Shown here: piece by piece, positions 31,711-39,433 of the stretch
How positions within the stretch are numbered: position 1 is the first letter of the stretch
How the letters are laid out: each line of letters opens with the position of its first letter
IMG/VR virus record: IMGVR_UViG_3300049255_000231
Coordinates: 1-45,317 of that record
From: a virus
Length of the DNA stretch: 45,317 nucleotides
Reading direction: 5' to 3' (one strand)
Program-made: the position numbers and the translations under genes
The notes under the pieces: generated by a model
The model's database searches: none
What the model was told of the DNA's origin: nothing
The model's input: only the letters and a program-made list of their open reading frames with translations

Positions 31711-31944
31711 TTATGAACCCCCCCGCTCTGGCCAGGCATCCGCGCCCGGTAAACAATTTTCGGCCGTCCGCTCGCGCCGGCGCGCATAGACGACGGTTAT
31801 TTCGGCTTCCGCGCTTGTGGTGCGGCCGTTGCTGACCTCGCCGCGCTCGATGCGATCGGCAAGCAGGCGCAGCTCACCGGCAAGCCGCGCGGCGCTATCC
31901 GCGCCGGCGCTCAGGACAAGCGAGTGCGCACGACACATGCTCAT
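31711..31944 (-). CDS. Small phage protein, unknown
   Basis: 77 residues from ATG 31944, which overlaps the upstream stop (ATGA). A helix (ADSAARLAGELRLLADRIER) is followed by a beta stretch (EAEITVVYARRRERT). No recognised domain. Part of the coupled leftward operon. Confidence 0.62.
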   Translation of the reverse strand: MSMCRAHSLVLSAGADSAARLAGELRLLADRIERGEVSNGRTTSAEAEITVVYARRRERTAENCLPGADAWPERGGS

Positions 31945-32126
31945 CCCGCGACTTCGCTTGCGGCCGCCTGCCGCACTACGGCAATCGCCATCGCCAGCGT
32001 GGCGAGGATCTCCGGCACGGTCAGCCCTTCTTCCATCAGCTCGCCGATCAGCCGCACGCCGCGCGCGCTCGCGGCATAAGCCATCGCCAGCCTGCCTTCG
32101 TCGGGGTTGAACGGACTGGCGCTCAT
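31941..32126 (-). CDS. Small helical phage protein, unknown
   Basis: 61 residues from ATG 32126. Helical throughout: FNPDEGRLAMAYAASARGVR, LIGELMEEGLTVPEILATLA. Its start overlaps the membrane microprotein stop and its stop overlaps the next start, so all three are coupled. No motif. Confidence 0.62.
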   Translation of the reverse strand: MSASPFNPDEGRLAMAYAASARGVRLIGELMEEGLTVPEILATLAMAIAVVRQAAASEVAG

Positions 32127-32269
32127 CGTGCCGGCCTCGCACCGTGCGTCGCGCCGGAGAGCGTCACGCTCCACGGCGCAAGGCCCTCGGTAAACGGCCA
32201 CGCGATGCCGTAAGCCACCGCAAGGATGGCGGCCGCCACGGCCACCATTTCAACAACGCGATTAGCCAC
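32123..32269 (-). CDS. 48-aa membrane microprotein
   Basis: GTG at 32269 overlaps the stop of the ParB-like gene (GTGGCTAA). The product starts MANRVVEMVAVAAAILAVAY and continues GIAWPFTEGLAPWSV. Residues 5-24 form a hydrophobic helix, the rest is polar. Coupled on both sides. Function unknown. Confidence 0.58.
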   Translation of the reverse strand: MANRVVEMVAVAAAILAVAYGIAWPFTEGLAPWSVTLSGATHGARPAR

Positions 32270-33920
32270 GATTTTTCTCCTTGGGTGCGGGTGCCCCGAA
32301 CACAGCCGTGTCCGGGCGATAATCCGGGGCCCGACCGATCAGCCGTTCGCGCAAGGCCGTTGCGTTGCCGCCTGTGATCCGGCGCCCGGCCGCTGCGCGT
32401 TTCAATTCGGCAACGGTTGCGGTTTCCAGAAACTCTGCCGTGTCGAAACGGTCGAGTTGCGCAGCAGCGTCGATCGCCGCCCCCACCCATTCCGCCGCGT
32501 CGCCGCTGAACGGGCTCGTATAAAATCCGCGATCAGCGCCTTCGAAACTCAATATGCGGCCGATCGCCGTCTGCCCGATCGTAACGATGTCGGCCGTTGA
32601 AAGATCGAGCAGGTTGCCGCCCGGTGCGAGGATCCGCGTCGCCAGATCGTCGAAGCCACCCTCGACGCCGCGCACTGTGACGTTGCGTGCCGACAACGCG
32701 AGCACCAGCAACGCCAGCGTCGTCGCCGTCGGCATCGCCGTGCCATCGAGTGCCTTGCGTAATGCTGCGGTTTTCGCAGCCGCGATCAGCGCCAGTCCCT
32801 TTTTGGTAAACGGCGGCTTCGCCTCGGGCTCGCGCGGCTCCGGGCCGTCATCGCCATCCAGGTCATCGTCGTCTGCGTCTTCGGCTTTCGCGTCGGCGCG
32901 CTCATCGTCGCGGCGGTCGGCCGGCGGCTTTGCCGGTTGCTTCCGCTCGGCTGCCTTCGCGGCCTTGGTGTCGATCGCCGTCACGACCTTGATGGTGCCG
33001 TCCGGCGCCACCGCATGAAACGCCCATTCGTGCGCCTTCAGCCGTTCCGGTTTGCCCCAGCTCTCCTTGAAGCCGCCGGGGACCGCGACGTTGTAGGCAT
33101 CCTTCATCGTCGCGACCTGATGGCGCTTCTTCGTCTTCGCCAGGGCGGCGACGCGCGCCTGCAGCGCCTTGGTCTGACGTTTGATGAACCCGTCGACGTC
33201 GGCCGTGGTGAACTGATCGTCAGCGCCCGGCTCGGCAAACAAGTCCTCGTCCCAGACAAGACCTTTTTCGGACGTGTCGAAAATCGCCACCGCCCGCGCG
33301 ATCCGCTGCGTCGTGCAACGCATCACGACCTGGTGCCAGTCGACGCTTTCCTGATCGCCGCGCGCAACGATCAGATCCTTGATCTTCGCTGCCTGAGCCT
33401 GCAGCTTCGCCGGCGCTGCTGCGATCTTCCGCAACGCCGCCGGCGTCGGCATGTCGATCTCGGCCAGTTTCAACAGCGCCGGGTTCAGCCGGCCGAGTTG
33501 CTCCATCCGGCGCATCAGCCGATCGTCAAGGCCGAGCGCGCCGGCGGCCTGTTCGAATGTCAGCCCATGATCCTGAATGAGCGCGCGCACCGCGCGCCAC
33601 TGGTCGACCGGATGCATCGCCTGCCTCTGGATATTCTCGGCGACCTGGGCTTCTTCGACCTCGACGTCGGTCATGACGCGGATCTCGGCCGGAATTTCGG
33701 TCAGTCCAAGCGCCCGGGCCGCAGCGAAGCGGCGGCCGCCAAGCACCAGTTCCAGGGGAGACGTCGTTGCAAACGGCTCGCCCATGGGCCGTAACAAAAC
33801 CGGCTGCAGTACGCCGACCGCGGCGATCGAGCGGCGCAACCCTTCGTCAAGCTCTGGCGGGACCGGAACCGTGCGCGCGTTGCGGCCCGAAACGATCTTG
33901 TCCACGGCGACCATTGGCAT
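32262..33920 (-). CDS. ParB/Spo0J-like protein with long C-terminal extension
   Basis: 552 residues from ATG 33920. Residues 1-115 form a ParB N-domain (IVSGRNARTVPVPPELDE, VGVLQPVLLRP, LVLGGRRFAAARALG, AENIQRQAMHPVDQW), including the GxRR box involved in nucleotide binding in ParB CTPases. An HTH follows (LTFEQAAGALGLDDRLMRRM). Residues 330-385 are a charged Asp/Glu/Lys linker; the C-terminal 170 residues are an unknown helical domain. No ParA is present, so classical partition is unlikely; roles in plasmid-like maintenance, nuclease activity or DNA condensation are possible. Confidence 0.85.
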   Translation of the reverse strand: MPMVAVDKIVSGRNARTVPVPPELDEGLRRSIAAVGVLQPVLLRPMGEPFATTSPLELVLGGRRFAAARALGLTEIPAEIRVMTDVEVEEAQVAENIQRQAMHPVDQWRAVRALIQDHGLTFEQAAGALGLDDRLMRRMEQLGRLNPALLKLAEIDMPTPAALRKIAAAPAKLQAQAAKIKDLIVARGDQESVDWHQVVMRCTTQRIARAVAIFDTSEKGLVWDEDLFAEPGADDQFTTADVDGFIKRQTKALQARVAALAKTKKRHQVATMKDAYNVAVPGGFKESWGKPERLKAHEWAFHAVAPDGTIKVVTAIDTKAAKAAERKQPAKPPADRRDDERADAKAEDADDDDLDGDDGPEPREPEAKPPFTKKGLALIAAAKTAALRKALDGTAMPTATTLALLVLALSARNVTVRGVEGGFDDLATRILAPGGNLLDLSTADIVTIGQTAIGRILSFEGADRGFYTSPFSGDAAEWVGAAIDAAAQLDRFDTAEFLETATVAELKRAAAGRRITGGNATALRERLIGRAPDYRPDTAVFGAPAPKEKNRG

Positions 33921-33937
33921 GGTTCGTTGCTCCCCGC

Positions 33938-34198
33938 TCAGGGCAAGTGCTCGCCACCGGCGAAACCCGCCATCAGTCCGTCGCGCCACTCCGTGAACTG
34001 CGCCGGCACGCGCGGGTGTTCCGTCGGCACGCTGGCGTCGATGAGCCGCTGCCAGTAGGCCGGGTCGCGCATCTGTTTCGATGGTTGATCGTTTTGCAGC
34101 ATCGCCTGCAGGCGGACTTTGGCGAAGTGGATGCGCTCGGCGCTGGTGTAAGCGAACCCGGTAAGAAAGACCTGCGGCAACTCGTATGGATCTTGCAT
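33938..34198 (-). CDS. Small phage protein, unknown
   Basis: 86 residues. The ATG at 34198 is preferred to an upstream one because GGGAGGG precedes it. Helical with Trp/Tyr: YWQRLIDASVPTEHPRVPAQ, FTEWRDGLMAGFAGGEH. Seventeen bases before the ParB-like gene. No known domain. Confidence 0.65.
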   Translation of the reverse strand: MQDPYELPQVFLTGFAYTSAERIHFAKVRLQAMLQNDQPSKQMRDPAYWQRLIDASVPTEHPRVPAQFTEWRDGLMAGFAGGEHLP

Positions 34199-34246
34199 CT
34201 TTTTCCCTCCCCAAAACACGACGATATTTGTTTTATCCCGAGGTCG

Positions 34247-34690
34247 TTACGGCGCGATCGGCTCGTTGCCATGCACCAGGCGCCGCATCGCGCGCGCCTT
34301 CGCTGCGGCGGCAATCAGGAACGGGTCCGGCTCGGCACCCTGCATCATCAGCCGCGCCGTAACGATCGGCTCCAGCTCAGCAAACGTGCTGATCAGCGTC
34401 AGCATGTCCCAGGCTGCTGCCATGGCACGCGCGTTCGTCGCGATCTGCGCCGGATCGCGGCCGCATGGCATGACCGTCTCGTCCGTGTGTCCGATCGCGT
34501 CCGTGGCCCAGCCGATCACCGCGCCGCACAGATCCACGATGGGCACCGCGCCGCAGGGGGTTGGCGTCAACGCCTCCCACGGCCCCGGGCTGACCGGTGC
34601 GCTCGTGAGACAAACCGGATCGTCGTTCGCCGGGATCGCCACGACCTCCGAACGAAAAAATCCAGCCTGTCGCAGTGCTGTCTGTTGCAT
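34247..34690 (-). CDS. Hypothetical phage protein
   Basis: 147 residues. N-terminal half is Pro/Cys-rich (PGPWEALTPTPCGAVPIVDL); C-terminal half is helical (ATNARAMAAAWDMLTLISTF, FLIAAAAKARAMRRLVHG). This two-part layout, a beta/N-terminal module with a helical end, occurs in short proteins encoded in phage accessory operons. No function assigned. Confidence 0.62.
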   Translation of the reverse strand: MQQTALRQAGFFRSEVVAIPANDDPVCLTSAPVSPGPWEALTPTPCGAVPIVDLCGAVIGWATDAIGHTDETVMPCGRDPAQIATNARAMAAAWDMLTLISTFAELEPIVTARLMMQGAEPDPFLIAAAAKARAMRRLVHGNEPIAP

Positions 34691-34945
34691 CTAAACACCT
34701 GTGAGTTCGGGTCGCGCGGGTTGCGCCACCGGTTCGTTCGTTGTCAGTACGCGGACCGCCGCATCCGCTTTCGCGCGCAAGGTCGCTTTGCCGCGCGCCA
34801 CGCCGTCGATCAGGATCTCCGCGGTGAGCTCCACCGTGTCGGGCGACACGGCGATGCGCGCCACGCGCAACAAGCGTCCGTCATCGCGAAACAAATCGCC
34901 GGGCTGCAGATATCGCGCCTGGTGCACGGATGTGGTCCGGCTCAT
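34691..34945 (-). CDS. Hypothetical beta-rich phage protein
   Basis: 84 residues from ATG 34945. Contains ARYLQPGDLFRDDGRLLRVA and VSPDTVELTAEILIDGVARG, an SH3-like or barrel-like strand pattern often seen in small phage accessory proteins. No motif for function. Confidence 0.62.
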   Translation of the reverse strand: MSRTTSVHQARYLQPGDLFRDDGRLLRVARIAVSPDTVELTAEILIDGVARGKATLRAKADAAVRVLTTNEPVAQPARPELTGV

Positions 34946-34989
34946 TGCAGACCCGGATGCGTCGTGCGGCGGCGGTGCATTCTTGCTGC

Positions 34990-35181
34990 TCACGGATTGC
35001 GCAGGACGGTGAAGCGATTGTCCGAGGTCCCGAGCCGCGGCGCACCGCGATCGCCGATCGCCTGCAGCACGAGCAGCAAAACCACGCTGAACACCATGAT
35101 CACGACGATAAGGAAGAGCGTCGTTGCGCAAGCGGTGAGCGCCCGATCGATGTGACCGAAATCTGTCTCTCGCCGGCGCAT
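34990..35181 (-). CDS. Single-pass membrane protein (63 aa)
   Basis: ATG at 35181 overlaps the stop of the preceding gene (TGATG). Residues 18-40 (TTLFLIVVIMVFSVVLLLVL) form a strong transmembrane helix with a positive N-terminus. C-terminal 20 residues are polar. Early-operon position raises the possibility of superinfection exclusion or lysis regulation; unproven. Confidence 0.65.
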   Translation of the reverse strand: MRRRETDFGHIDRALTACATTLFLIVVIMVFSVVLLLVLQAIGDRGAPRLGTSDNRFTVLRNP

Positions 35182-35495
35182 CAACCGGTCGCCGCCTGGG
35201 CCGCTTCGGGCGCGGCGATGCGGCAGCGCCGGTCGATCGCGGAATGGGTCAGTTTCCGGCGGCGGCGGTGTTCCGCACGCGCATGGGCTTCGTTTTCGAA
35301 CAGATCGGCGAACAGGCACATCGACGTGTTCAACGCGAAGCCGGCGGCGTCACCGGGCGCCCGAATCAGCCCAACGAAACGCGAGATGTAGGCGCGCGTG
35401 CCTCTGGTCTGCCGAATCAGGACCTGGCGGACGCCACAGCCGGTAACCTGCCACGCCCGGCCGAGCATCGACGGATCGAAAGGGATGAGGGACAC
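35181..35495 (-). CDS. First gene of leftward operon, unknown
   Basis: 104 residues from a GTG at 35495, with GGAG 8 bases upstream. Contains YISRFVGLIRAPGDAAGFAL and FADLFENEAHARAEHRRRRK; basic C-terminal half. No domain recognised. It is the first gene after the OL operators, the position of N-like or anti-repressor genes in lambdoid phages, but no N-like arginine motif is obvious. Confidence 0.62.
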   Translation of the reverse strand: MSLIPFDPSMLGRAWQVTGCGVRQVLIRQTRGTRAYISRFVGLIRAPGDAAGFALNTSMCLFADLFENEAHARAEHRRRRKLTHSAIDRRCRIAAPEAAQAATG

Positions 35496-35527
35496 GTGGG
35501 ACTCCGCGGTTGGCGGAATCCGGTTTA

Positions 35528-35572
35528 GCAGGTTTCGCTAATTCGTGACAAGTCCCATTTTGCGAATATCGC
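35528..35572 (-). promoter_or_regulatory. Left operator region (OL) and candidate leftward promoter
   Basis: GCGAATATCGC at 35562-35572 is a perfect GCGA-N3-TCGC palindrome overlapping the repressor stop. A weaker relative lies at 35528-35538 (minus strand GCGAAACCTGC). Between them, on the minus strand, TTGTCA (35546-35551) is a good -35 element; no convincing -10 is seen. It sits just upstream of the leftward operon. Confidence 0.6.
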
Positions 35573-35988
35573 TAATCAGTCCGCCGGAGCAATCCTTCCG
35601 GCCTCGAGATTTTGCTCTCTTCCGCGGTTTCGTCACGCGTCCGTAAGCCTTCGCCAGTGCGAAGCCAGCCTTCGACAAGCTCTGGATCGGCGGACGTGAT
35701 AATCTCGAACGCGCGCCGGATCTGCTCAGGCGTTCTAACATCGCCCGGCGGAAAGAACAGCCGGTCGGCTGTGACCCCGTAAATCTGAGCCAGCAAGTAG
35801 AGATCTTCGACTCGCACGGCGGTTTCGCCATCCTCCCACTTCGCGAGCGTCGCCTGGTCAATGGGAATTTCGCCGGGCGTGAGCGCCGCCATCCTATCGA
35901 CAACAATCTGTCGGGATAGTTTCAAACTGTCCCGCCAGGAACGAAGGTAAGGCATGGCATGATGCCTGACACGGCTGCGTTTTCCCAT
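35572..35988 (-). CDS. CI-like XRE-family repressor
   Basis: About 138 residues from ATG 35988; TTG 35997 and ATG 35955 are alternatives, and no clear ribosome site decides. The HTH region is SLKLSRQIVVDRMAALTPGE, then IDQATLAKWEDGETAVRVED, followed by LYLLAQIYGVTADRLFFPPG, the standard XRE pattern with insertion loop. It lacks a LexA-type autocleavage domain, so induction would not follow the classical RecA route. It is divergent from the Cro-like gene and bordered by matching operators on both sides. Confidence 0.85.
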   Translation of the reverse strand: MGKRSRVRHHAMPYLRSWRDSLKLSRQIVVDRMAALTPGEIPIDQATLAKWEDGETAVRVEDLYLLAQIYGVTADRLFFPPGDVRTPEQIRRAFEIITSADPELVEGWLRTGEGLRTRDETAEESKISRPEGLLRRTD

Positions 35989-36036
35989 GACAGACAATGT
36001 GCAGAAGCCTTTGAAATCAGTGTTAGATCAGATTTA

Positions 36037-36072
36037 GCGAAAATAGCTTGACGGGAATCTAGCGAAAATCGC
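36037..36072. promoter_or_regulatory. Right operator region (OR)
   Basis: Two operator copies, GCGAAAATAGC (36037-36047) and GCGAAAATCGC (36062-36072), spaced 25 bases centre to centre, between divergent repressor and Cro-like genes. They share the GCGA-N3-TCGC consensus with the OL site. TTGACG at 36048-36053 could be a -35 element, but no matching -10 is clear. Confidence 0.68.
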
Positions 36073-36084
36073 AAGCCCCGAATC

Positions 36085-36363
36085 ATGAAACTCTCCGAAT
36101 GGCTTCACGGCCACCGCGAAACCCAGTCCGATTTCGCCGGCCGCCCGGAAATCGGCGTCCATCCGATGACCGTGGCGAAATGGGTGACCGGGCGTGCGGT
36201 GCCTCGGCCGGCGCGGATGGCCGCCATCGAGCGTGTCACCGGCGGCGCGGTGCGGGCCAACGACTTCTACGGCAATCGCCCGGCCGGAGAAACCGAATCG
36301 GACGCACTCACAACGAGCGGCGAATGCGCGATTCCCGCGTCGGCCAGGGAAATCGCCGCATGA
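36085..36363 (+). CDS. Cro/YdaS-like antirepressor HTH protein
   Basis: 92 residues. MKLSEWLHGHRETQSDFAGR, IGVHPMTVAKWVTGRAVPRP and RMAAIERVTGGAVRANDFYG form the YdaS/Cro-type HTH. It is first in the rightward early operon, immediately after OR, and overlaps the next gene by ATGA. It likely competes with the repressor for the GCGA-N3-TCGC operators to favour lytic growth. Confidence 0.88.
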   Translation: MKLSEWLHGHRETQSDFAGRPEIGVHPMTVAKWVTGRAVPRPARMAAIERVTGGAVRANDFYGNRPAGETESDALTTSGECAIPASAREIAA

Positions 36364-36635
36364 CCGACCAGCCATTTCGTGAAGCGATCGTCCACGCACT
36401 CGCATACCGCGGCAGAACGTTCCGTGAGCAGTCCGACGCACACGCCGAGCGGGCGCGCCGCAATCGGGTGCTTGCTGACGCCTTCGCGGGCCTCGCCGCG
36501 CGCGTCGCCGCCGGCGCCGCGGTCGATGCCCACGCGATCCTGAGCGAGGTGCTCTCGGGTGATGTGGGCGATCTCGAAGCGCGTGCCCGCACTCTCGACA
36601 GTCTTGGCTGCATGCCGGCGGAGCCACTGCCATGA
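36360..36635 (+). CDS. Early helical protein, unknown
   Basis: 91 residues from the ATG overlapping the Cro stop. Helical, Ala/Arg-rich: AYRGRTFREQSDAHAERARR, ADAFAGLAARVAAGAAVDAH. No motif. Coupled by ATGA to the following GcrA-like gene. Confidence 0.65.
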   Translation: MTDQPFREAIVHALAYRGRTFREQSDAHAERARRNRVLADAFAGLAARVAAGAAVDAHAILSEVLSGDVGDLEARARTLDSLGCMPAEPLP

Positions 36636-37687
36636 CGGTCGCAATCCCCGATCCCGCGCCGTTCACGATTGTGCTGCGTTTTGAGCCGTCGCCGGCGTTC
36701 CTCGCCGCGCTCCAGGAACTCGTGATTTGTCTGCGGCCGCTGTTCGCGGTCGCCGGATCTCTCCCGCCCGGTACGATGCCGGCGGGATCCTCCCCTTCGG
36801 CAGTGCATGTGCCTGCCGGAGACGCGCCCGCGAGGGCGCATCGGGGTACCTCCCAGGGTGCGGCGAGCCCCGCATCCCACTTGCCGGCGGCGGCAACCCA
36901 GGCTGCGCCGCCGCCGGTTCTTTCCGGGGGGGGCATGGTTAAGCGAGGCAATCGCTTCGGGACCCGGCTGAAAGACGCCGCGAACTGGCGTACGCCAGCG
37001 CGCGCGGCCGTCGTCCGCCGGCTCTATCCGGCCGGGATCCCGGTTCCCGAGATCCGGCGCGAACTGAACGCGCTGCCCGGCCCCGAAGTAACGAAGGTCC
37101 ACGACATTCCAAACTGGGCCTTCAGCCTCGGTCTCCGACGGCCGCCCGGGACACCGAACCCGTTCCGGAAGGATCCAGCGCCGGCACCGTCGGCTACTGC
37201 CCCAAAGCCGGCGCCCGTCGCATCAGAGCCTGTTGAAACGACCGCGAACGCGGACCCCGCACCGGCGATCGCTTCCGACAATGCCCTCGGCGCGCGCGCG
37301 CAGATTGCCGCTTCCCCGACATGGAGTGCCGAGCGCATCGCCTTGCTGCGTCGGGATTATCCCAATCCCCGCCTCGATCCCTCTGTCATCCTGACACAGA
37401 TCAATACGCTGCCGGGCGGCCCGATCAGCGAGGTCTGGATGCACAATTACGCGGTCTCCGCGCTGAAGATGAGCCGGCGGTTCGACGCTCCCCGGCCAGC
37501 TGCTGCCTCGGGACCGGCTCCGGAACGAAAAGCCGTTGCGCGTGAGGCGATCGACGCCTGGTGCCGCGCCCGTGGCTGGCATTTCGAAAAATTCGACATC
37601 GAGGCGGTCAACGAGCGCTGCGCCAAGGTCGGGCATCCGGGGTTCACCTTGCTGGACCCGGCGCGCCGGGCCGGAGCCGCCGCGTGA
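36632..37687 (+). CDS. Tandem GcrA-like DNA-binding protein (putative)
   Basis: 351 residues. After a Pro/Ala-rich N-terminus, two related helical repeats appear: residues about 115-175 (TPARAAVVRRLYPAGIPVPE, IRRELNALPGPEV) and about 230-290 (WSAERIALLRRDYPN, ILTQINTLPGGPIS). Both recall the GcrA/Myb-like helix set of alphaproteobacterial cell-cycle regulators. The C-terminus (residues about 300-345: REAIDAWCRARGWHFEKFDI) is a third module. I infer an early transcriptional regulator; the family call is from pattern only. Confidence 0.6.
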   Translation: MTVAIPDPAPFTIVLRFEPSPAFLAALQELVICLRPLFAVAGSLPPGTMPAGSSPSAVHVPAGDAPARAHRGTSQGAASPASHLPAAATQAAPPPVLSGGGMVKRGNRFGTRLKDAANWRTPARAAVVRRLYPAGIPVPEIRRELNALPGPEVTKVHDIPNWAFSLGLRRPPGTPNPFRKDPAPAPSATAPKPAPVASEPVETTANADPAPAIASDNALGARAQIAASPTWSAERIALLRRDYPNPRLDPSVILTQINTLPGGPISEVWMHNYAVSALKMSRRFDAPRPAAASGPAPERKAVAREAIDAWCRARGWHFEKFDIEAVNERCAKVGHPGFTLLDPARRAGAAA

Positions 37688-38175
37688 CGCGCAAGCCGCG
37701 CATCCTCCCGGCGATAACCCTCTGGCAGCCCTGGGCCTCGCTGATCGCGCTCGGGCTGAAGCCATACGAGACCCGCGATCGCCGGCCGCCGCATCGGTTG
37801 ATCGGCCAGCGCGTCGCCATTCACGCCTCGCTGCGCCGGCCGAAATTCGACGACGTCACGCCGGAAATCCATCAGGCAATGACGGCCAAAACCGGCAACG
37901 CCCTGTGGTTCGAGCTGCTGCCGTACGGCGCCGTGGTCTGCACCGCGACGCTGGAAGGCGCGTCGCCGGCGGATCAGGTGCCGTCCGATCCATTCGGCGA
38001 TTATGCCGCCGGCAGTTGGGCCTGGCGCCTCACCGATGTCTTCCCGCTGCGTCCGCCAGTGCCGGCCAAAGGATGGCAGATGCACGGCTGGACCTGGGCC
38101 GTGCCCGACGCGGTGGAACTCTCGCCGCCGGCGGTCGGACCCCGCCGCGCATCTGAGTCCGCCGATGCCGGCTGA
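37684..38175 (+). CDS. ASCH-domain protein
   Basis: 163 residues from GTG 37684, overlapping the upstream stop (GTGA). ITLWQPWASLIALGLKPYET and then GQRVAIHAS are the ASCH (PUA-like) signature, with a later WAWRLTDVFPLRPP. ASCH proteins bind RNA or modified nucleosides and recur beside phage replication genes. In this position it may act on nucleic-acid metabolism or host mRNA. Confidence 0.85.
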   Translation: MTRKPRILPAITLWQPWASLIALGLKPYETRDRRPPHRLIGQRVAIHASLRRPKFDDVTPEIHQAMTAKTGNALWFELLPYGAVVCTATLEGASPADQVPSDPFGDYAAGSWAWRLTDVFPLRPPVPAKGWQMHGWTWAVPDAVELSPPAVGPRRASESADAG

Positions 38176-39211
38176 AGCGCGCCGGCAATGGCCGGATGCC
38201 AGGGAAGTCGCGGCCGGCCTTGCGGCCCATATCGAGGCCCTGGCGGCCGATCTGCTGCCGGCCGGCAAGCGTAAAGGCCATTACTGGGTGTGCGGCGGTA
38301 CCGGCGGCGAGGCGGGCGGCTCGCTGTTCATCCACCTGACCGGCAGCAAGCGCGGCCACTGGCAGGACGCGGCCACCGGCGAATTCGGCGACGCGCTCGA
38401 CCTGATCGCCGCCTGCGCCTTCGGCGGCGACAAGAAAGCCGCCTGTGCCGAAGGCTTGCGCCGGCTCGGCCTCGCCGGCGTCAAGGGCGGCCCACCACCG
38501 TCGCGGCCGGCGCGGCAGGATCCGCCGCCGGCGACGGAAGATCCCGCATCGGCCAACAACGCGGCGGCCATGCGCATGTGGCTCGAAGCGAAGCCGTCGA
38601 TCATCGATACGCCAGTGGAAAATTACCTCAAAAATCGCAACATCGATTTACGGTCTCTGGGCCGCGCGCCGCGGGCGCTGCGGTTTCATCCGGCGCTCTG
38701 GCACAGCGGCGTTAAGATGCGGCTGCCGGCCATGGTCGCGGCGATCACCGACGGCAGCGGCAGGCACGTCGCCACGCACCGCACGTGGCTGGAATACGCC
38801 GGCGGCGGCTGGATGAAAGCGCGTATCCCAGACAACAAAATGGTGCTCGGCGCATTCCCGGGCGGATCGATCCGGCTGTGGCGCGGCGCGTCCGGAAAAT
38901 CGCTGAAGGATGCGCCGGCGGGCGATCCCGTGGTGATCACCGAAGGCATTGAATCCGGCCTGTCGATCGTCGCCGCCTGTCCCGAGCTGCGCGTCCTCGC
39001 CGCCGTCAGCCAGGGCAACCTCGGCGGCGTCGAGCTACCGCCGCAGATCGGCGTGGTGATCCTGGCGATCGACAACGATCGCAAGCCGCAGGCGCAGGCG
39101 GCGGCGGCGCGGGTGGTCAACCGCTGGTTGGACCGCGGCTACCGGAACGTGCGGATCGCGCGCAGTCCGTTCGGCAACGATTTCAATGATGCACTGCAGG
39201 GGGTTGCATGA
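38165..39211 (+). CDS. Toprim primase-like protein
   Basis: 348 residues from ATG 38165. The N-terminal part (residues 35-75: GHYWVCGGTGGEAGGSLFIH, GEFGDALDLIAAC) resembles the CHC2-derived domain of phage primases with the zinc ligands lost. The C-terminal Toprim domain has VVITEGIESGLSIVAAC (Glu about 258) and VVILAIDNDRK with the acidic D-x-D pair (near residue 300). It would prime DNA synthesis together with the downstream helicase. A catalytic primase core separate from Toprim is not evident. Confidence 0.82.
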   Translation: MPAEARRQWPDAREVAAGLAAHIEALAADLLPAGKRKGHYWVCGGTGGEAGGSLFIHLTGSKRGHWQDAATGEFGDALDLIAACAFGGDKKAACAEGLRRLGLAGVKGGPPPSRPARQDPPPATEDPASANNAAAMRMWLEAKPSIIDTPVENYLKNRNIDLRSLGRAPRALRFHPALWHSGVKMRLPAMVAAITDGSGRHVATHRTWLEYAGGGWMKARIPDNKMVLGAFPGGSIRLWRGASGKSLKDAPAGDPVVITEGIESGLSIVAACPELRVLAAVSQGNLGGVELPPQIGVVILAIDNDRKPQAQAAAARVVNRWLDRGYRNVRIARSPFGNDFNDALQGVA

Positions 39212-39414
39212 ACTACCTGGCCGATGACGCCGCGGATATTCGCGCCCGGCTGCGGCAGATCCGTCTGGACGAGGGGCGTGGCGATGACAACTACGCGACT
39301 GCGACCGGCAAGGACCTCGAGACGATCGCCGCCCGCTATGGGTTGATGCGGATGTCCGCCGAGGGCGATTACGCACTGCGCCAAAGAATAGCGGCCGCCA
39401 TCGGCGCCGCATAA
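39208..39414 (+). CDS. Small replication-region protein, unknown
   Basis: 68 residues, overlapping the primase stop by ATGA. Acid-rich helical start (DDAADIRARLRQIRLDEGRG) and ending RQRIAAAIGAA. It sits between primase and helicase and may be a loader or accessory; no motif. Confidence 0.65.
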   Translation: MNYLADDAADIRARLRQIRLDEGRGDDNYATATGKDLETIAARYGLMRMSAEGDYALRQRIAAAIGAA

Positions 39415-39433
39415 CACGCTTCGGGGGAACGGC

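Noticed and set aside
36048-36076. A complete rightward promoter with TTGACG as -35
   Set aside because: No acceptable -10 lies 16-18 bases downstream, so only the operator calls are kept.
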